This document shows, piece by piece, positions 1 to 10,955 of a stretch of 64,000 nucleotides of DNA; within the stretch, counting starts at the first letter, position 1, and each line of letters opens with the position of its first letter. Where the stretch lies: positions 2,193,501-2,257,500 of the forward strand of contig NC_044977.1 in NCBI RefSeq assembly GCF_008728515.1, given 5' to 3'. The position numbers and the translations under genes were made by a program. The notes below the pieces were generated by a model. It made no database searches. It saw nothing but the letters and a program-made list of their open reading frames with translations, and was not told the origin of the DNA. This DNA comes from Papio anubis (taxonomy: Eukaryota; Chordata; Mammalia; Primates; Cercopithecidae).

Positions 1-536
1 TATGTTATTTCTCTACTAACTAATACAATATTTTTATAAGTCAATAGTATCTTGATTATTTACAACAAAATATTTCCTACATTTTCTCTTTAAGAATATG
101 TTGGAGATGAGGTTTATTAAACTTACATTATAAATTAATACTTTTTTGAGAGATTACTATTAATATGCTGAAGGAATTGGCAACACATCATCTTTAAACA
201 CTTATCCCTTGTAAAACTATACTTTTGTTAAAATCATGGAGTTTTATTCCAATTGCAATTTTATGTTGTACTTGAGTACTTTTCATTTTGTTACATTAAT
301 ATAAGGTAGTATTCATGTGCTTTTAAATTCAATTCTACTCTCGATAGTTTACATATTCCAAAAATATTGCTTTAGTTTCCTTTTCATTCTATTTATATTC
401 CCAAACTAAGTAAGTTACCTTTAAAATATGAATGTTTAGCTCTTTGTAACTCAAAGATAAAAGTATTTTTAAAATCTTGATCTCCATACTGTTTCTTCCA
501 TCATTCAATACTTTAATTTTTCAAATCTTAACTAAT
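1..536. other. Unassigned AT-rich DNA
   Basis: AT-rich sequence with stop codons in all frames. I recognise no gene or repeat family here. Confidence 0.5.
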
Positions 537-537
537 T

Positions 538-1490
538 CAGTGGAAAAATAATTTTATTTTAATTTTTAAAATTTTTATGAATACACAATAGCTGTACATA
601 CTTAAGGGGTACATATGATATTTTGATACAAGGACACAATGTGTAATGATCAAATTAGGGTAATCAGGAAATCCATCATCTAAAATGTTTATCATTTCTT
701 TATCATTTATCATTTCTTCTTTATCATTCCATAAAGAAGTGGAATATTCCACTTCTTTAATTAATTTGAAAACTACAATAAATTATTGTTAGCTGTAGTC
801 ATCCTATTGTGATACCAAACACTAGATCTTATTTTTTCTAATTGAATTTTTCTACCCATTAATCAGCCCCTTTTATTTCCCCCAGCCCCACCACTCTTCC
901 CAGGCATTGGTAACCATAATTCTACTCTGTGTCTCCAGGAGATTGATTTTTCAGCATTCACTTATAAGTGAGAACATGCAGTATTTGTCTTTCACTGTTC
1001 CACTGTTGCATCTGACAGTGTTGCTTGGCTTATTTCACTTAACAAAATGGCCTTCAGTTCTATCTATGTTGTTGCAAATAATGAAATTCCATTCATTTTT
1101 TATGGGTAAATAACATTCCATTGTATATATGTGCCCCATTTTCTTTATCCATTCATCTGATGATGGACACTTTGATTGATTTTCTATCTTGGCTATTGTG
1201 AATAGTGCTGCAATGACCACGGGAGTGCAGATATATCTTTGATTCACTGATTTCCTTTTTTAATAATGTATATTCAGTGGTAGAATTGCTGGATCATACA
1301 GCAATTTTGTTTTTGGCTTTTTGAGGAACTTCCATACTGTTTTTTAGTGTCTGCACTAATTTACATTGCCCCCAACGGTGTATGAATGTTCCCCTTTCTC
1401 CATGTCGTCATCAGCATTCATTATTTTTTGCATTTTTGATAAAAGCCATTTTAACTGTGGTGAAATTATGTCTTAATGTGATATTTTTAA
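538..1490 (-). mobile_element. L1 LINE 3' end, antisense, 5'-truncated
   Basis: Read on the minus strand this is the end of L1 ORF2 followed by the 3' UTR. The stretch at about 1130-1250 is the reverse complement of the familiar ORF2 tail encoding the 'HNSQDMEST' neighbourhood. The 540-800 part matches the L1 3' UTR, with its 'acaataaattattgtta' segment. The frame is broken by many stops and small deletions near 1260-1290 and 1340. The A-tail end lies at about 540. It is an old L1PB/L1MA-type copy and cannot be active. Confidence 0.85.
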
Positions 1491-2761
1491 GGTAAATATG
1501 TAAAGAATTTTTAACAATGTAAGACTATCTCCCCAAAGTAGTCTGGGCAAATTTCCAACATAAATGGGCTCTAAAAGCAAGGTCAGGCCTTCAGGATCAA
1601 TTTCATCTCTTGGTTTCTAATTGAAAAAAAGACATAGATTACCCAAATTCCTATATTTTAAGTTTTCTAGCATAAGCTGGATCAAATTCTTTGGAATTTT
1701 TGTTTAAAACTGTGAAATATATTGAACTTTTAAAAGGTGATTTAAATATGTGTGTGTGTGTGTGTGTGTGTGTAATTTAACAATAACTAAATGGTCTTAA
1801 AGTTCTTATCAATCAGATTAATAGAATATGACTAGCATATTAAATTGCCCACTGTGTGTCCTTCTATTTTGGCACCCACTTTTCTATCTTCCAGGCTAAA
1901 TGTCATGGAGAATTTGGATTCATGGCTCATTTGTTTTTCCATCATACTCCTGTTGGATTTTCTCCTAAGAAATAGAAAGACATGAGATTGAAGAAGTTAA
2001 TTGTTCAACCCAGGTTATAGATGAATGGCATTCCCGAGAAATTAGAGAAAATATCAACAAACTCCTATGGCATGCCAGGAAATCAACCAATCCAAACTGA
2101 AGCAGAAGGCTGGCAATTCAAGGAAAGAGATCTCAAGAAAAAAGAAAAAGGGTGAATAGATTCCTTGGGATATATATTGCATGTTAGAGGAGTTTAAACT
2201 TCTGACAAAGATTTGAGGATGAATGCAAGGACTAAGTAAATAAGAATTACTTTAGTTATCAACTCCAACATGATAATGATAAAAGAAAGGAAATGCAATG
2301 AGGTTACATGTTACAGATTATCTGTAAATAAAACTTACAAAGATGAAATAATATAAATCTCAATTATTAATGAAAAATAATAATGCAATAAATCTGGTAA
2401 GCTATGGGACTCAGGGGATTTTGGGCGTTTATGTGTATTTGCGTATTTGTGAATTTATTTCTGTGTACAAAATGTGGAGCATGAATAAGAGCTAAATATT
2501 CTTCCTATATTTAGGAGGTCAACAAATTAGAGCTCAGAAAATGAGGAAAAACAATAAAACATGACAGTTAATATCTGGACAAACATAAAAAAAAACAGCC
2601 AAAGTGTTAAAAATAATTTGCTTCTCCAAGAGAGGCATAAAGGATGAATATTTGATTTTAATCCTTTGTCTAAGGATTCCAGAAAAAAATCAGCATCTAA
2701 AATGATACACAATAAATATCCTATCAATAAATATTCCATCTATATCCCATGTGCTTGTTGT
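1491..2761. other. Unassigned DNA with a (TG)n tract
   Basis: No gene or repeat family recognised apart from the dinucleotide tract listed separately. Short ORFs here have no recognisable domain. Confidence 0.45.
1747..1773. repeat. (TG)n microsatellite
   Basis: About 13 uninterrupted TG units between AT-rich flanks. Confidence 0.95.
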
Positions 2762-3016
2762 TGTTTTTTTCTTTTTCTTTTTTCGAGACAGGGTCGCACC
2801 CTGTCGCCCAGCCTGGAGTGCAATGGCGCAATCTCGGCTCACTGCAACCTCCACCTCCACCTAGGTTCAAGCGATTCTTGTGTCTCACCCTCACGGGTAG
2901 CTTGGCTTACAGGCGTCCACCACCATGTCCAGTTAATTTTTGTAGTTTTAGTAAACACGGGACTTTGCCATGTTGCCAGGCTTGTCTCGAACTCCTGTCC
3001 TCAAGATTTGCTGTCT
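2762..3016 (-). mobile_element. Alu element, diverged, truncated
   Basis: A T-rich tail at 2762-2783 is followed by the antisense Alu body, including 'gagacagggtcgcaccctgt' and the left-arm region. The element stops before the usual Alu 5' end, so it is 5'-truncated. The ORF crossing it on the plus strand is only an Alu antisense reading. Confidence 0.9.
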
Positions 3017-5430
3017 TGAGTGAGAAATGATTTGTTTGCCTAAACCAGTTTCTGTTTATTTATGTAATAATTAAATTGGTGTAATTTGGATCTTTTAACC
3101 TGATTTTTTTTTTTGACAGAATGGTCAGTAAAGACAACCATCATATGATATATATTTAGCCTTTACATCATTTTATGAAAATATTTGCATTTATAATAAC
3201 CTTACTGGCACTAAACTATATACATAGAAATATTTACATTAATATCTCCCATTTATTTCTATTCTTAATAATCTATCCTCGGACCTTCTTGTATTCCAGG
3301 AACCAAGTATTTGCTGTTGATTCTCCATAAGGTAGAAAGACATGTAGACCTCCAACTCTACCTCCTTTTCGTATTAAATTATATTCAACTGCCTTCCTGG
3401 GCTACTTGGAAATTCATGAAAATGGATTAAAATTACATCATTTTTTGAGTTATATTTATAGTATTTAAATTATCTTCTTCCAAGTTTTATCACTTCTGGG
3501 CAATTGGCTATAGCTTTTATAGCTGGTGAATTTGTTCTCTTTAGAATTAGATTGGTTTGCCCTTTGGAAAAAAAATTGTAGTTTCATCTGTGATTTAAAA
3601 CGATTTTTATTAGATTCTGAAATATTTCTGTTAGGTCAGTGTTTCTGAAGTTACTAGAGTCATACTTTTTGTTGTACCCACAGTAGATCCAAGATACAAT
3701 CAAAGGTATTTTTCACTAAAATGCTGTTGATTATTTTTATAAATTTGATGACAATATAATCCAACGTAAATAGTAACAGAATTATCTAACTTTTCTATTT
3801 TTAAAGGAACATGTTAACTCCTTACTTAAAGAATATTTTAAGCCCCAGAACTTATTATAGTTTTGATTTAGCAAATCTATCATTAATTAGATGAATGGAT
3901 CTGTGCTCACTATTGATCTCTATAGCTTTGAATAATAAATAGCAATGGCATCTGCTTATATGCACCCAAAGCTTTGTGTGACTTCCAAGTATTGAATTAT
4001 GTATTTCATATAAATGGATTTTGTATTTTATGGGTTATTTTCTTCCAATATAATTTCCACCTGAATTCAATTTTCATGTGAGGAGTCAGCTATCACAGCC
4101 TAACATAGACAGCTAGATAGGATACAGGGAAAATTAATGCATACTGGTAATATGGATGATCAAACATCCATCCATATTTGAAGTAATTTGTTGGGAAAAG
4201 TATTCACTCATGTAGTTTGTGAATGTGGTAATCAAATGTGACCAAAATGCAATATGCTATAACGGAAATTCATGCAAATAAAAACACTTTCAAGTGTAAT
4301 TTAAATCTATAAATATATAATAGATTAAAAAGGGAAGTAAATGATTTTAGTAGGACATTCTTGTTTTCTAAGAACAATCTTATTAAGAGAAATCAATTGT
4401 TCTTACCCAATAAAATGTCTTTTTTTAAATGTAAAATAAAATGTGGTATAAATAAATTAAATCTTATGCAGTATGGCATTTAAAACTATTTTTATATATT
4501 TAAAACTCATGTCATACCAATTGTGAGATAAACAAATGAATATAATTTACTCAAAAGATTTTTATTTTTGATATAATTCTTTACGCACTTTTAGTCCCTA
4601 TGTACATAAGTTTTAATTTCTGACAGGACAATATTCAGTACCTAGTTATGTTTTACTACCATATTTTAAATATTATTACATTGCAATAAAAGAAGTATCA
4701 GTTACATTGTATGATGGGTTAGTAGTGCTAACTTCATCACTGCATTTACTCCTTTGTCTTTATTAAAAAGTTATGTAACTATCCCATGATATATAAATTT
4801 AATCAACCTTTAAGATCATAAGCAAAATCAATGTAACATTTAATTTTTTTAATATATACAAATTCTTTTTACCACCCATTATATTTTAAAATGAGGTAAC
4901 ACACAAGTGAAAATAAATTATTTTTAATAAAGTTTTACATATTGTATATAATATTTGTAGTGCCTCAGTCATAGAGATAATCCCCAGAGATGTGCGTATC
5001 AAGTATTATGGCTAAGTGAACTACATGATATCACTATGTCTGCACACATAAAGTTTACAGGTTAGCGAACACTTCATTATCCTCAGAGAGAGGACAAACT
5101 TGTTTGATCGTTATTGTAGATGTTTGACTCTGGATATTTAAGAGAACATTTTGCTCAATTTTGCTATGCTGAAGAGACAATTTAATGAGTAAAATAATGC
5201 AGAATGCTTAAAAGATATTTTTTGGAGCATGGAAAACCAGTTTTAAGAAACTTGAAGTGTTATATGAGATACATCCCCCATATCTGATATGGTATGAGTT
5301 GTCCTGGTACAGTGTTGAGTGGTTTCAGGGTACCTTTATGAAGGTTATACAGGAAAAATGAATTGTAATTCACATATAAAGTTTTCATTATAAAAAGAAA
5401 GAAAATCACTCTTTGTCACGTCAGTAAAGG
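3017..5430. other. Unassigned AT-rich DNA
   Basis: About 2.4 kb of AT-rich sequence with no ORF longer than 60 codons and no repeat that I can name. Confidence 0.45.
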
Positions 5431-5690
5431 GTTTTTTTTTTTTTTTTTTTTTTTGAGACAGAGTCTTACTCTGTCGCCCAGGCTGGAGTGGGATGGCTCA
5501 CTGCAACCTCTACCTCCTAGATTCAAATGATTCTCTTGCCTCAGCTTCCTGAGTAGCTGGGATTACAGACGCACACCACCACGCCTGGCTAATTTTTGTA
5601 TTTTTAAGTAGAGAGAGGGTTTTACCATGTTGGCCAGGCTGGTCTAGAACTCCTGACCTAAGCCCTTGACCTCCCAAAGTGCTGGCAAGC
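5431..5690 (-). mobile_element. Alu element (S-like), 5'-truncated
   Basis: A run of about 22 T is followed by 'gagacagagtcttactctgt' and the antisense Alu body up to 'cctcccaaagtgctgg'. It lacks about 30 bp of the Alu 5' end. It also carries a deletion in the right arm, where 'ggatggctcactgc' replaces a longer segment. Confidence 0.92.
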
Positions 5691-5988
5691 ATTTTAAAGG
5701 TGGCTAATTAATATGACAATATTAACAGTTGACATTGACCGGCATTTACTATGTGCTAAATACTGATAAACACTATGAATTGTTCAATTTAGTTTACTTG
5801 ATTATGGTAATATCTACACAACAACGATAGCAAAATATTCTAATACAGCAAAAAAGTGACTCAGATGTAGTTTTAGTTGTTTGAAAAGGTTGTGTGACTG
5901 TAACATGTGGCTTACTCAATTGATTGTATGCATGCAGATGGTTAAGCCTTTGTTTCCTTCCTTGAATCTCCTAACACTTTTCGATTAA

Positions 5989-6013
5989 CAACAATAACAA
6001 CAACAACAACAAA
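5989..6013. repeat. (CAA)n microsatellite
   Basis: An 'acaacaataacaacaacaac' type run, slightly impure. Confidence 0.85.
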
Positions 6014-6074
6014 AAACCCTCAAATTTGAAACACTCTGTTAACTGCAAAACCATTGGGAAAGGTTTTTCGTCAA

Positions 6075-6347
6075 GACAAAAAGAATGAATAAGACCTGCT
6101 ATTTAAGAGCACAACAGTCAATATTTAATAGACTATTTAATAGACTACAGTCAATAATGACTTAATTGTACATTTTAAAATAACTTAAAAGTGTAACTGG
6201 ATTGTTTGTAACTCAAAGAAGAAATGCTTGAGGGAATGGATGGCCCCTTCTCTATAATGTGCTTATTTCCCACTGCATACCTGTATGAAAACATCTCATG
6301 CACCCCGTAAATATATACACCTAATATGTACCTACACAGATTATATA
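6075..6347 (+). mobile_element. L1 3' UTR fragment
   Basis: The sequence follows the L1PB/L1MA 3' end: a 'taattgtacattttaaaata' segment, then the 'aactggattgtttgtaactc' and 'aatgcttgagggaatggatg' segments, ending 'aaatatatacacctaatatg'. A short internal duplication of 'tatttaatagac' sits at 6121-6146. Only the untranslated 3' end is present. Confidence 0.8.
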
Positions 6348-8048
6348 AAATTGAAGAAAAAAGACAGTGTAGTAAATTCAAGTGTGACGCAGCTCTCTTT
6401 TCCACAATGATAGAGAAAATACAAGGAGAAAGTGATACCCAAATCAAAGAATGGAGATGAGTTGTTTAACATATTCATGGCCCAATTAAGGACTAGAACA
6501 TCAGTATGAATACCTCTAAGACTAGAGAAAAATTTCATTTGTATATGACCATAAGAGAAACCGAATAACACGATTCTATTATGCTAGCTCAATGCAGCCA
6601 TCTCAGCCATGGTATATGTATATTGGAGGAGAGGAATAAATAATTAAATAATGGGCAGAGAGGAAAGAAGAAAAAAGCACAGTCATGCATTTTGCAAGTT
6701 TTCCTGACGACCACAGTTGCATGAATATAAACAGATATATAATTGTATATGTAAATATTATGTTAAAATAAAAATAAATTGCAGGATTAACATTTATTGG
6801 ATGATTAAAGAGGAAAACGTATCTGAGAGAGCCAATTTGGGGAAGCCTGGAAAATTCAGTGAAAACTGGACATCTGATCCTCACACTTCTACCCCAAGAT
6901 CCAGCAATGTGTCCTCATTTTCATCAACTCGACCATAAGCTTTATGTAAATAGTCTTGGAAATAATGGCAACAGAACTAAATAAAAACGGGCTTTTGGAT
7001 ATCATAAATCACACAAAGTTTGTGGGCTGCTAGAATTCCTCCTGGCTTTTACATTGAAGATCTCTGAGGGGCAGCTGATGCTGTCAGAGTGAGAAGAAAA
7101 ATCACCTGTGGATGATGTGTTCTGGTGGAGCATTCCAGTGGTGAAAGAACAGTCAGAACTGAGGTTCAATTTCTTGGAGTCTTTGCCTTTGGGATGAAAT
7201 AAAAATCCTGTCTGGCTGCATACCTCTAAGGAGAAGTTTCTTTCACAGCTGGAGCAGGACCTTTTCTAAGAGCCAGGGAAAATAACTGTACCCCAAGAAG
7301 AAATCACAAGCCTTCCTGAACTTCTTGGTGTCTCTTTGCTGCTCAAGGTCAAACGAAAGGAAACAGACCATCGGCTTTTAAGAGAAGTGTGTACGGGAAA
7401 TAACTATTTACTTGACATGTGTCTGTACTGAAAATTCAAGTATCAGGAGACCTCTAAAGCTGGTACTTTTTAAATTTAGGTTAGCGGTTCTAATTTGTTT
7501 ATTTTGAAACACTGACACATTAAATGTGACTCTCTAATGGTTTGTAATGGGTCATATGAGACATGTAAAGCCAAAAAAATTGTTACTCTTCGACTCTTCA
7601 CTACATCCCTTCAAGCAAGATGAAATTCTGAATTATAATTAGTTTTGTATATACTAATTAATAATATACCAAAAAACTTGAAAAATAAATAGTCAACAGA
7701 ATACCTTTTCTACTGATTTCATTTGTAAGCCAAAAGACTACACCAGCCTCCTAAATATTGACAATACATTCTTGCTTGTTTTTAAAATAATAAATATGAA
7801 AATACCTTGATTACAGGCTCTACAACTTGAAGTATATGCTTTCTGGCTATTTCAACATAAGATTTTGTTGTCATGGTTGTTTGGCCCAGCACTAATGTTT
7901 ATTTAGACCTTCACCTGACCCTTGCTGATGCATATTCGTTAGACAACTTTTGCTTACAAGTAATAGAATAAAATGATGCCTGAGAAGGTGCCGGGTGACT
8001 AATAATCAATGACTGGATGAGAATTCAGATGAAGTTTGTTTTTACTTG
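6348..8048. other. Unassigned DNA
   Basis: Unique-looking sequence. The 7000-7420 part is less AT-rich and has no long ORF; it could be an old LTR or other single-copy DNA. Confidence 0.4.
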
Positions 8049-8107
8049 CTCTATCTCTATCTCTATCTCTAGATCTAGCTCTAGCTCTAGCTCTACCTCT
8101 ATCTCTC
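8049..8107. repeat. Hexanucleotide repeat changing from CTCTAT to CTAGCT units
   Basis: Several CTCTAT units pass into CTAGCT units and then back to CTCTAT-like units. The ORF at 8017-8250 owes its serine-rich run to this repeat and is not a gene. Confidence 0.9.
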
Positions 8108-8129
8108 CTTTTTCCTTTTCTCATTTCCT

Positions 8130-8385
8130 TCTACTGTGGAAGAAAATTCCAAACAAGAGGGTAAGTGGAAAGCTAGCTGCCACAGCTTCTAATTCTCCCA
8201 CTACTGTAACTTCACCAACTCTACTAGAAAAGTCCCAGGGAAGACTGTGATTGGCCTAACTACATCTCATGCCTATCCCCAACCAATCTCTGTAGTATAG
8301 GATTGAGAAGATCTAATTGGTCAACGTGGTTTATAAGTCCACTCGTGTCATGGGGATGGGATACCAACTTTAGCAGCACCACTAC
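8130..8385. mobile_element. Ancient interspersed repeat fragment, family not named
   Basis: The segment around 'agtcccagggaagactgtga' with 'ttggcctaactac' and a second 'taattggtcaac' resembles a widespread old mammalian repeat that carries two GATTGGCC-like motifs. A possible second copy lies at 22370-22650. Confidence 0.35.
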
Positions 8386-8390
8386 CCTCA

Positions 8391-8764
8391 TGGTACAGTT
8401 AGGTTTTGTATCCCCACCCAAATTCCATCTTGACTTGTAGGTATTCCCAGGTATCAAGGGAAAAACTAGGTGGAGGTAAACTGAATCATGGGGTTGGTTT
8501 TCCCCATGCTGTTCTTATGAGAGCGAGTGAGTTCTCATGAGATCTGATGATTTTATAAGGGGCTCTTTCCCATTTGCTCGGCATTTCTCCTTCCTGCCTC
8601 CTTTTGAAGAAGGTGCTTTGCTTCTGCTTCACCTTCTGCCATGATTGCAAGTTTCCTGAGGCTTCCCCAGCCCTGTTGAACTGTGAGTCAATTAAACCTC
8701 TTTTCTTTAAAAATTACCCAGTCTCAGGTAATTCTTTAGAGCAGTATGACAATGGACTAACACA
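8391..8764 (+). mobile_element. MaLR solo LTR (MST type)
   Basis: Runs from a decayed start (consensus TGATATGG...) through 'gaatcatgggg', 'tgagttctcatgagatctga', 'ttttataagg' and 'gaactgtgagtcaattaaac' to 'ggactaacaca'. The 5-bp flanks cctca and cccca match at 4 of 5 bases, as expected for an ERVL-MaLR target duplication. No internal region is attached. Confidence 0.85.
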
Positions 8765-9145
8765 CCCCACTAGAACCAAGGCATTAACGATGGGGTGTTT
8801 CCTCCAAGGAAAAGCTGCTGGACACACTGTTCATGTTCACTGTGGCCGGAACTTAAATTACAAGCCAGAACCAGAAATTACAAAGCAACCCTGTATGTAT
8901 CAATATTAAAATTGTTATTTAGTACTACAACAATATATTAGGGTCCAGTCAGAAAGTGATACCAGTAATTATTTTAACAGAAAAAAATTAATGTAGAGAA
9001 TTAGCTAAATCGGTACTAAAAGGCTGAAAACACAAAGGCAACACTGAAGTATCAAAGAGGGGGAATGCAAGAAGCAGCTATCATCTCTAAGTCTGAGAAA
9101 GTCCACCTTAACAATAAAAAGCTGGGATTATTAGAAGCTAGAAGA
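8765..9145. other. Unassigned DNA, probably part of an old repeat split by the L1
   Basis: Diverged sequence that seems to continue after the L1, at 10126 and beyond. The L1 target-site copy 'aagctagaaga' ends this stretch at 9135-9145. Confidence 0.35.
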
Positions 9146-10114
9146 GCCAACAAGTATACGAAAAAATGCTCCACATCATTAATCATCAGGGATATGCAAA
9201 TTAAAACCACAATGAAATATCACCTCACAACTATTAAAACAGCTATGATCAAAAAGTTAAAAGATAAATGTTGGTGAGGGTCTGCTGGAAGGGACGCTTG
9301 CACAGTGTTGGTGGGAAGGTAAATTAGTACAGCCATTGTAGAAAAAAGCCTGGAGGTCCCTCAAAAAGTTAAAAATAGAACCACTGTATTATTCAGCAGT
9401 CCTACTACTCGGTATATATCCAAAAACCATAAAATTAGTTTGTCAAAAAGATTTTTGCACACCCATGCTCATTACAGCATTATTCACAATAGCCAAGATA
9501 TGTAAACAATCTAAATATCTTTCAATGCAAGAATGGATTTTTAAAAATGTAATACACACACAACCACACACACACACACAATTGAGTACTATTCACCCTT
9601 GAAAAAGAAGGAAATTCTGTCATGTCCCATATGTGGATAAACCTAAAGGACTTTTATGTTAAATGAAATAAACCAGGCACAAAAAGACAATATACGACGT
9701 GATCTCACTTACATGTGGAATATAAAAGAGTCAGACTCATGGAAACAGAGAATAAAATGCTGGTAACTAGAGGCTGGGTAGGGATGGAGGGGCCAGGAGA
9801 GGATTGTGGAGGAATTGGTGAAAGGACAAAAAAATTCAGTTAGAAAGAATAATTTCAAAAGATCTATTGTACATTGTGATAACTGCAGTTAACAGCAATA
9901 TATTTTGTATTTGAAAATTACTGAGAGTAGATTTTAAGTGTTTTTATCACCAAAAAATAAGTGAGATAGCAGGTATATTAAATAGCTTGATTTTGTCATC
10001 TCACAAAGTATACATATATCAAAAGATTATGTTGTATATTATAAATATATACCATTTTTACTTGTCAATTAAATCGTTTTAAAAAGATTAACTTATTCAT
10101 ACAAAAAAAAGTAA
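9146..10114 (+). mobile_element. L1M-type LINE 3' end, 5'-truncated, with TSD
   Basis: The plus strand encodes a decayed ORF2 tail; the peptide at about 9148-9277 reads as '..KCSTSLIIRDMQIKTTMKYH..', typical of the ORF2 C-terminal region. Conserved L1 stretches such as 'attattcacaatagccaaga' follow, then a 3' UTR and an A-rich tail at 10103-10114. An 11-bp duplication, 'aagctagaaga', flanks it at 9135-9145 and 10115-10125. A (CA)n run at 9552-9582 interrupts it. Confidence 0.88.
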
Positions 10115-10125
10115 AAGCTAGAAGA

Positions 10126-10630
10126 CTGGGTCAGATGGAGAATCCAGAACTGGGGGGAGGGAGTATTAGCCCACTAGTGCTGGTATCTGTGGGGGGCCAT
10201 AGAGACTTGTTCTTGAGATACAAAAACTGACCTGGAAACAGATGTTAAAGATTACTGTTGAAGTAACGCTGAAAGGAAGAGAATGCAAAACACGAAGTAA
10301 GTTTCTTCTTCCTCTTCCCGCCTTCCAGTCCCTTTCTAGTTCCCCCTATTGGCAGAGCCTGAAGAGATCCCAGGTAGCACAGTAGAAATGTGGTTTATAA
10401 TTCCCCAGACACAGTGCCACAAAGAAGAGCATAAAAGGGTGGCTTTGAAGCTGTGAGACAACAGCTTGATAACCGGCACATCCACGGTGGCAACATCAAT
10501 TCTGCATCAACTGGAGAATACTTTATGCATCCACAGTGGGTTTTATCTGTGTCTCTAGATAGAATAATAATTAGAACACATACATCTATGTGCAAATTGC
10601 CACCGGCTGTGTGTTGCACTCAATCCTTTT
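10126..10630. other. Unassigned DNA, probably an old repeat
   Basis: Continuation of the sequence split by the L1. The 10310-10440 part ('ccttccagtccctttctagt', 'ggcagagcctgaag') resembles an old interspersed repeat that I cannot name. Confidence 0.35.
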
Positions 10631-10955
10631 TCACCACTAGTTTCTTTTTTTTTTTGAGACGGAGTCTCGCTCTGTGGCCCAGGCTGGAGTGAGCGGCGCC
10701 ATCTTGGCTCCCTGCAAGCTCCGCCCCCCGGGTTCCCGCCATTCTCCTGCCTCAGCCTCCCGAGTAGCTGGGACCACAGGCGCCGCCACCGCGCCCGGCT
10801 CATTTTTTGTATTTTTTAGTAGAGACGGGGTTTCACTGTGTTAGCCAGGATGGTCTCCGTCTCCTGACCTCGTGATCCGCCCGTCTCGGCCTCCCAAAGT
10901 GCTGGGATTACAGGCGTGAGCCACCGCGCCCGGCCCTCTCACCACTAGTTTCTTT
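10631..10955 (-). mobile_element. AluY of a distinctive variant type, with exact 17-bp TSD
   Basis: A full-length antisense Alu ending in 'gcgcccggcc', flanked by exact copies of 'tcaccactagtttcttt' at 10631-10647 and 10939-10955. Read in sense it has 'ggcggcgcctgtggtccc', 'aatggcgggaacccgg' and 'agccaagatggcgccgctca', which differ from the common AluY. The intact duplication and body suggest recent insertion. Confidence 0.95.

Noticed and set aside
8763..10450. A possible second retroviral element around the L1 at 9146
   Set aside because: The flanking text looks like one old repeat split by the L1; I see no LTR ends or retroviral motifs.
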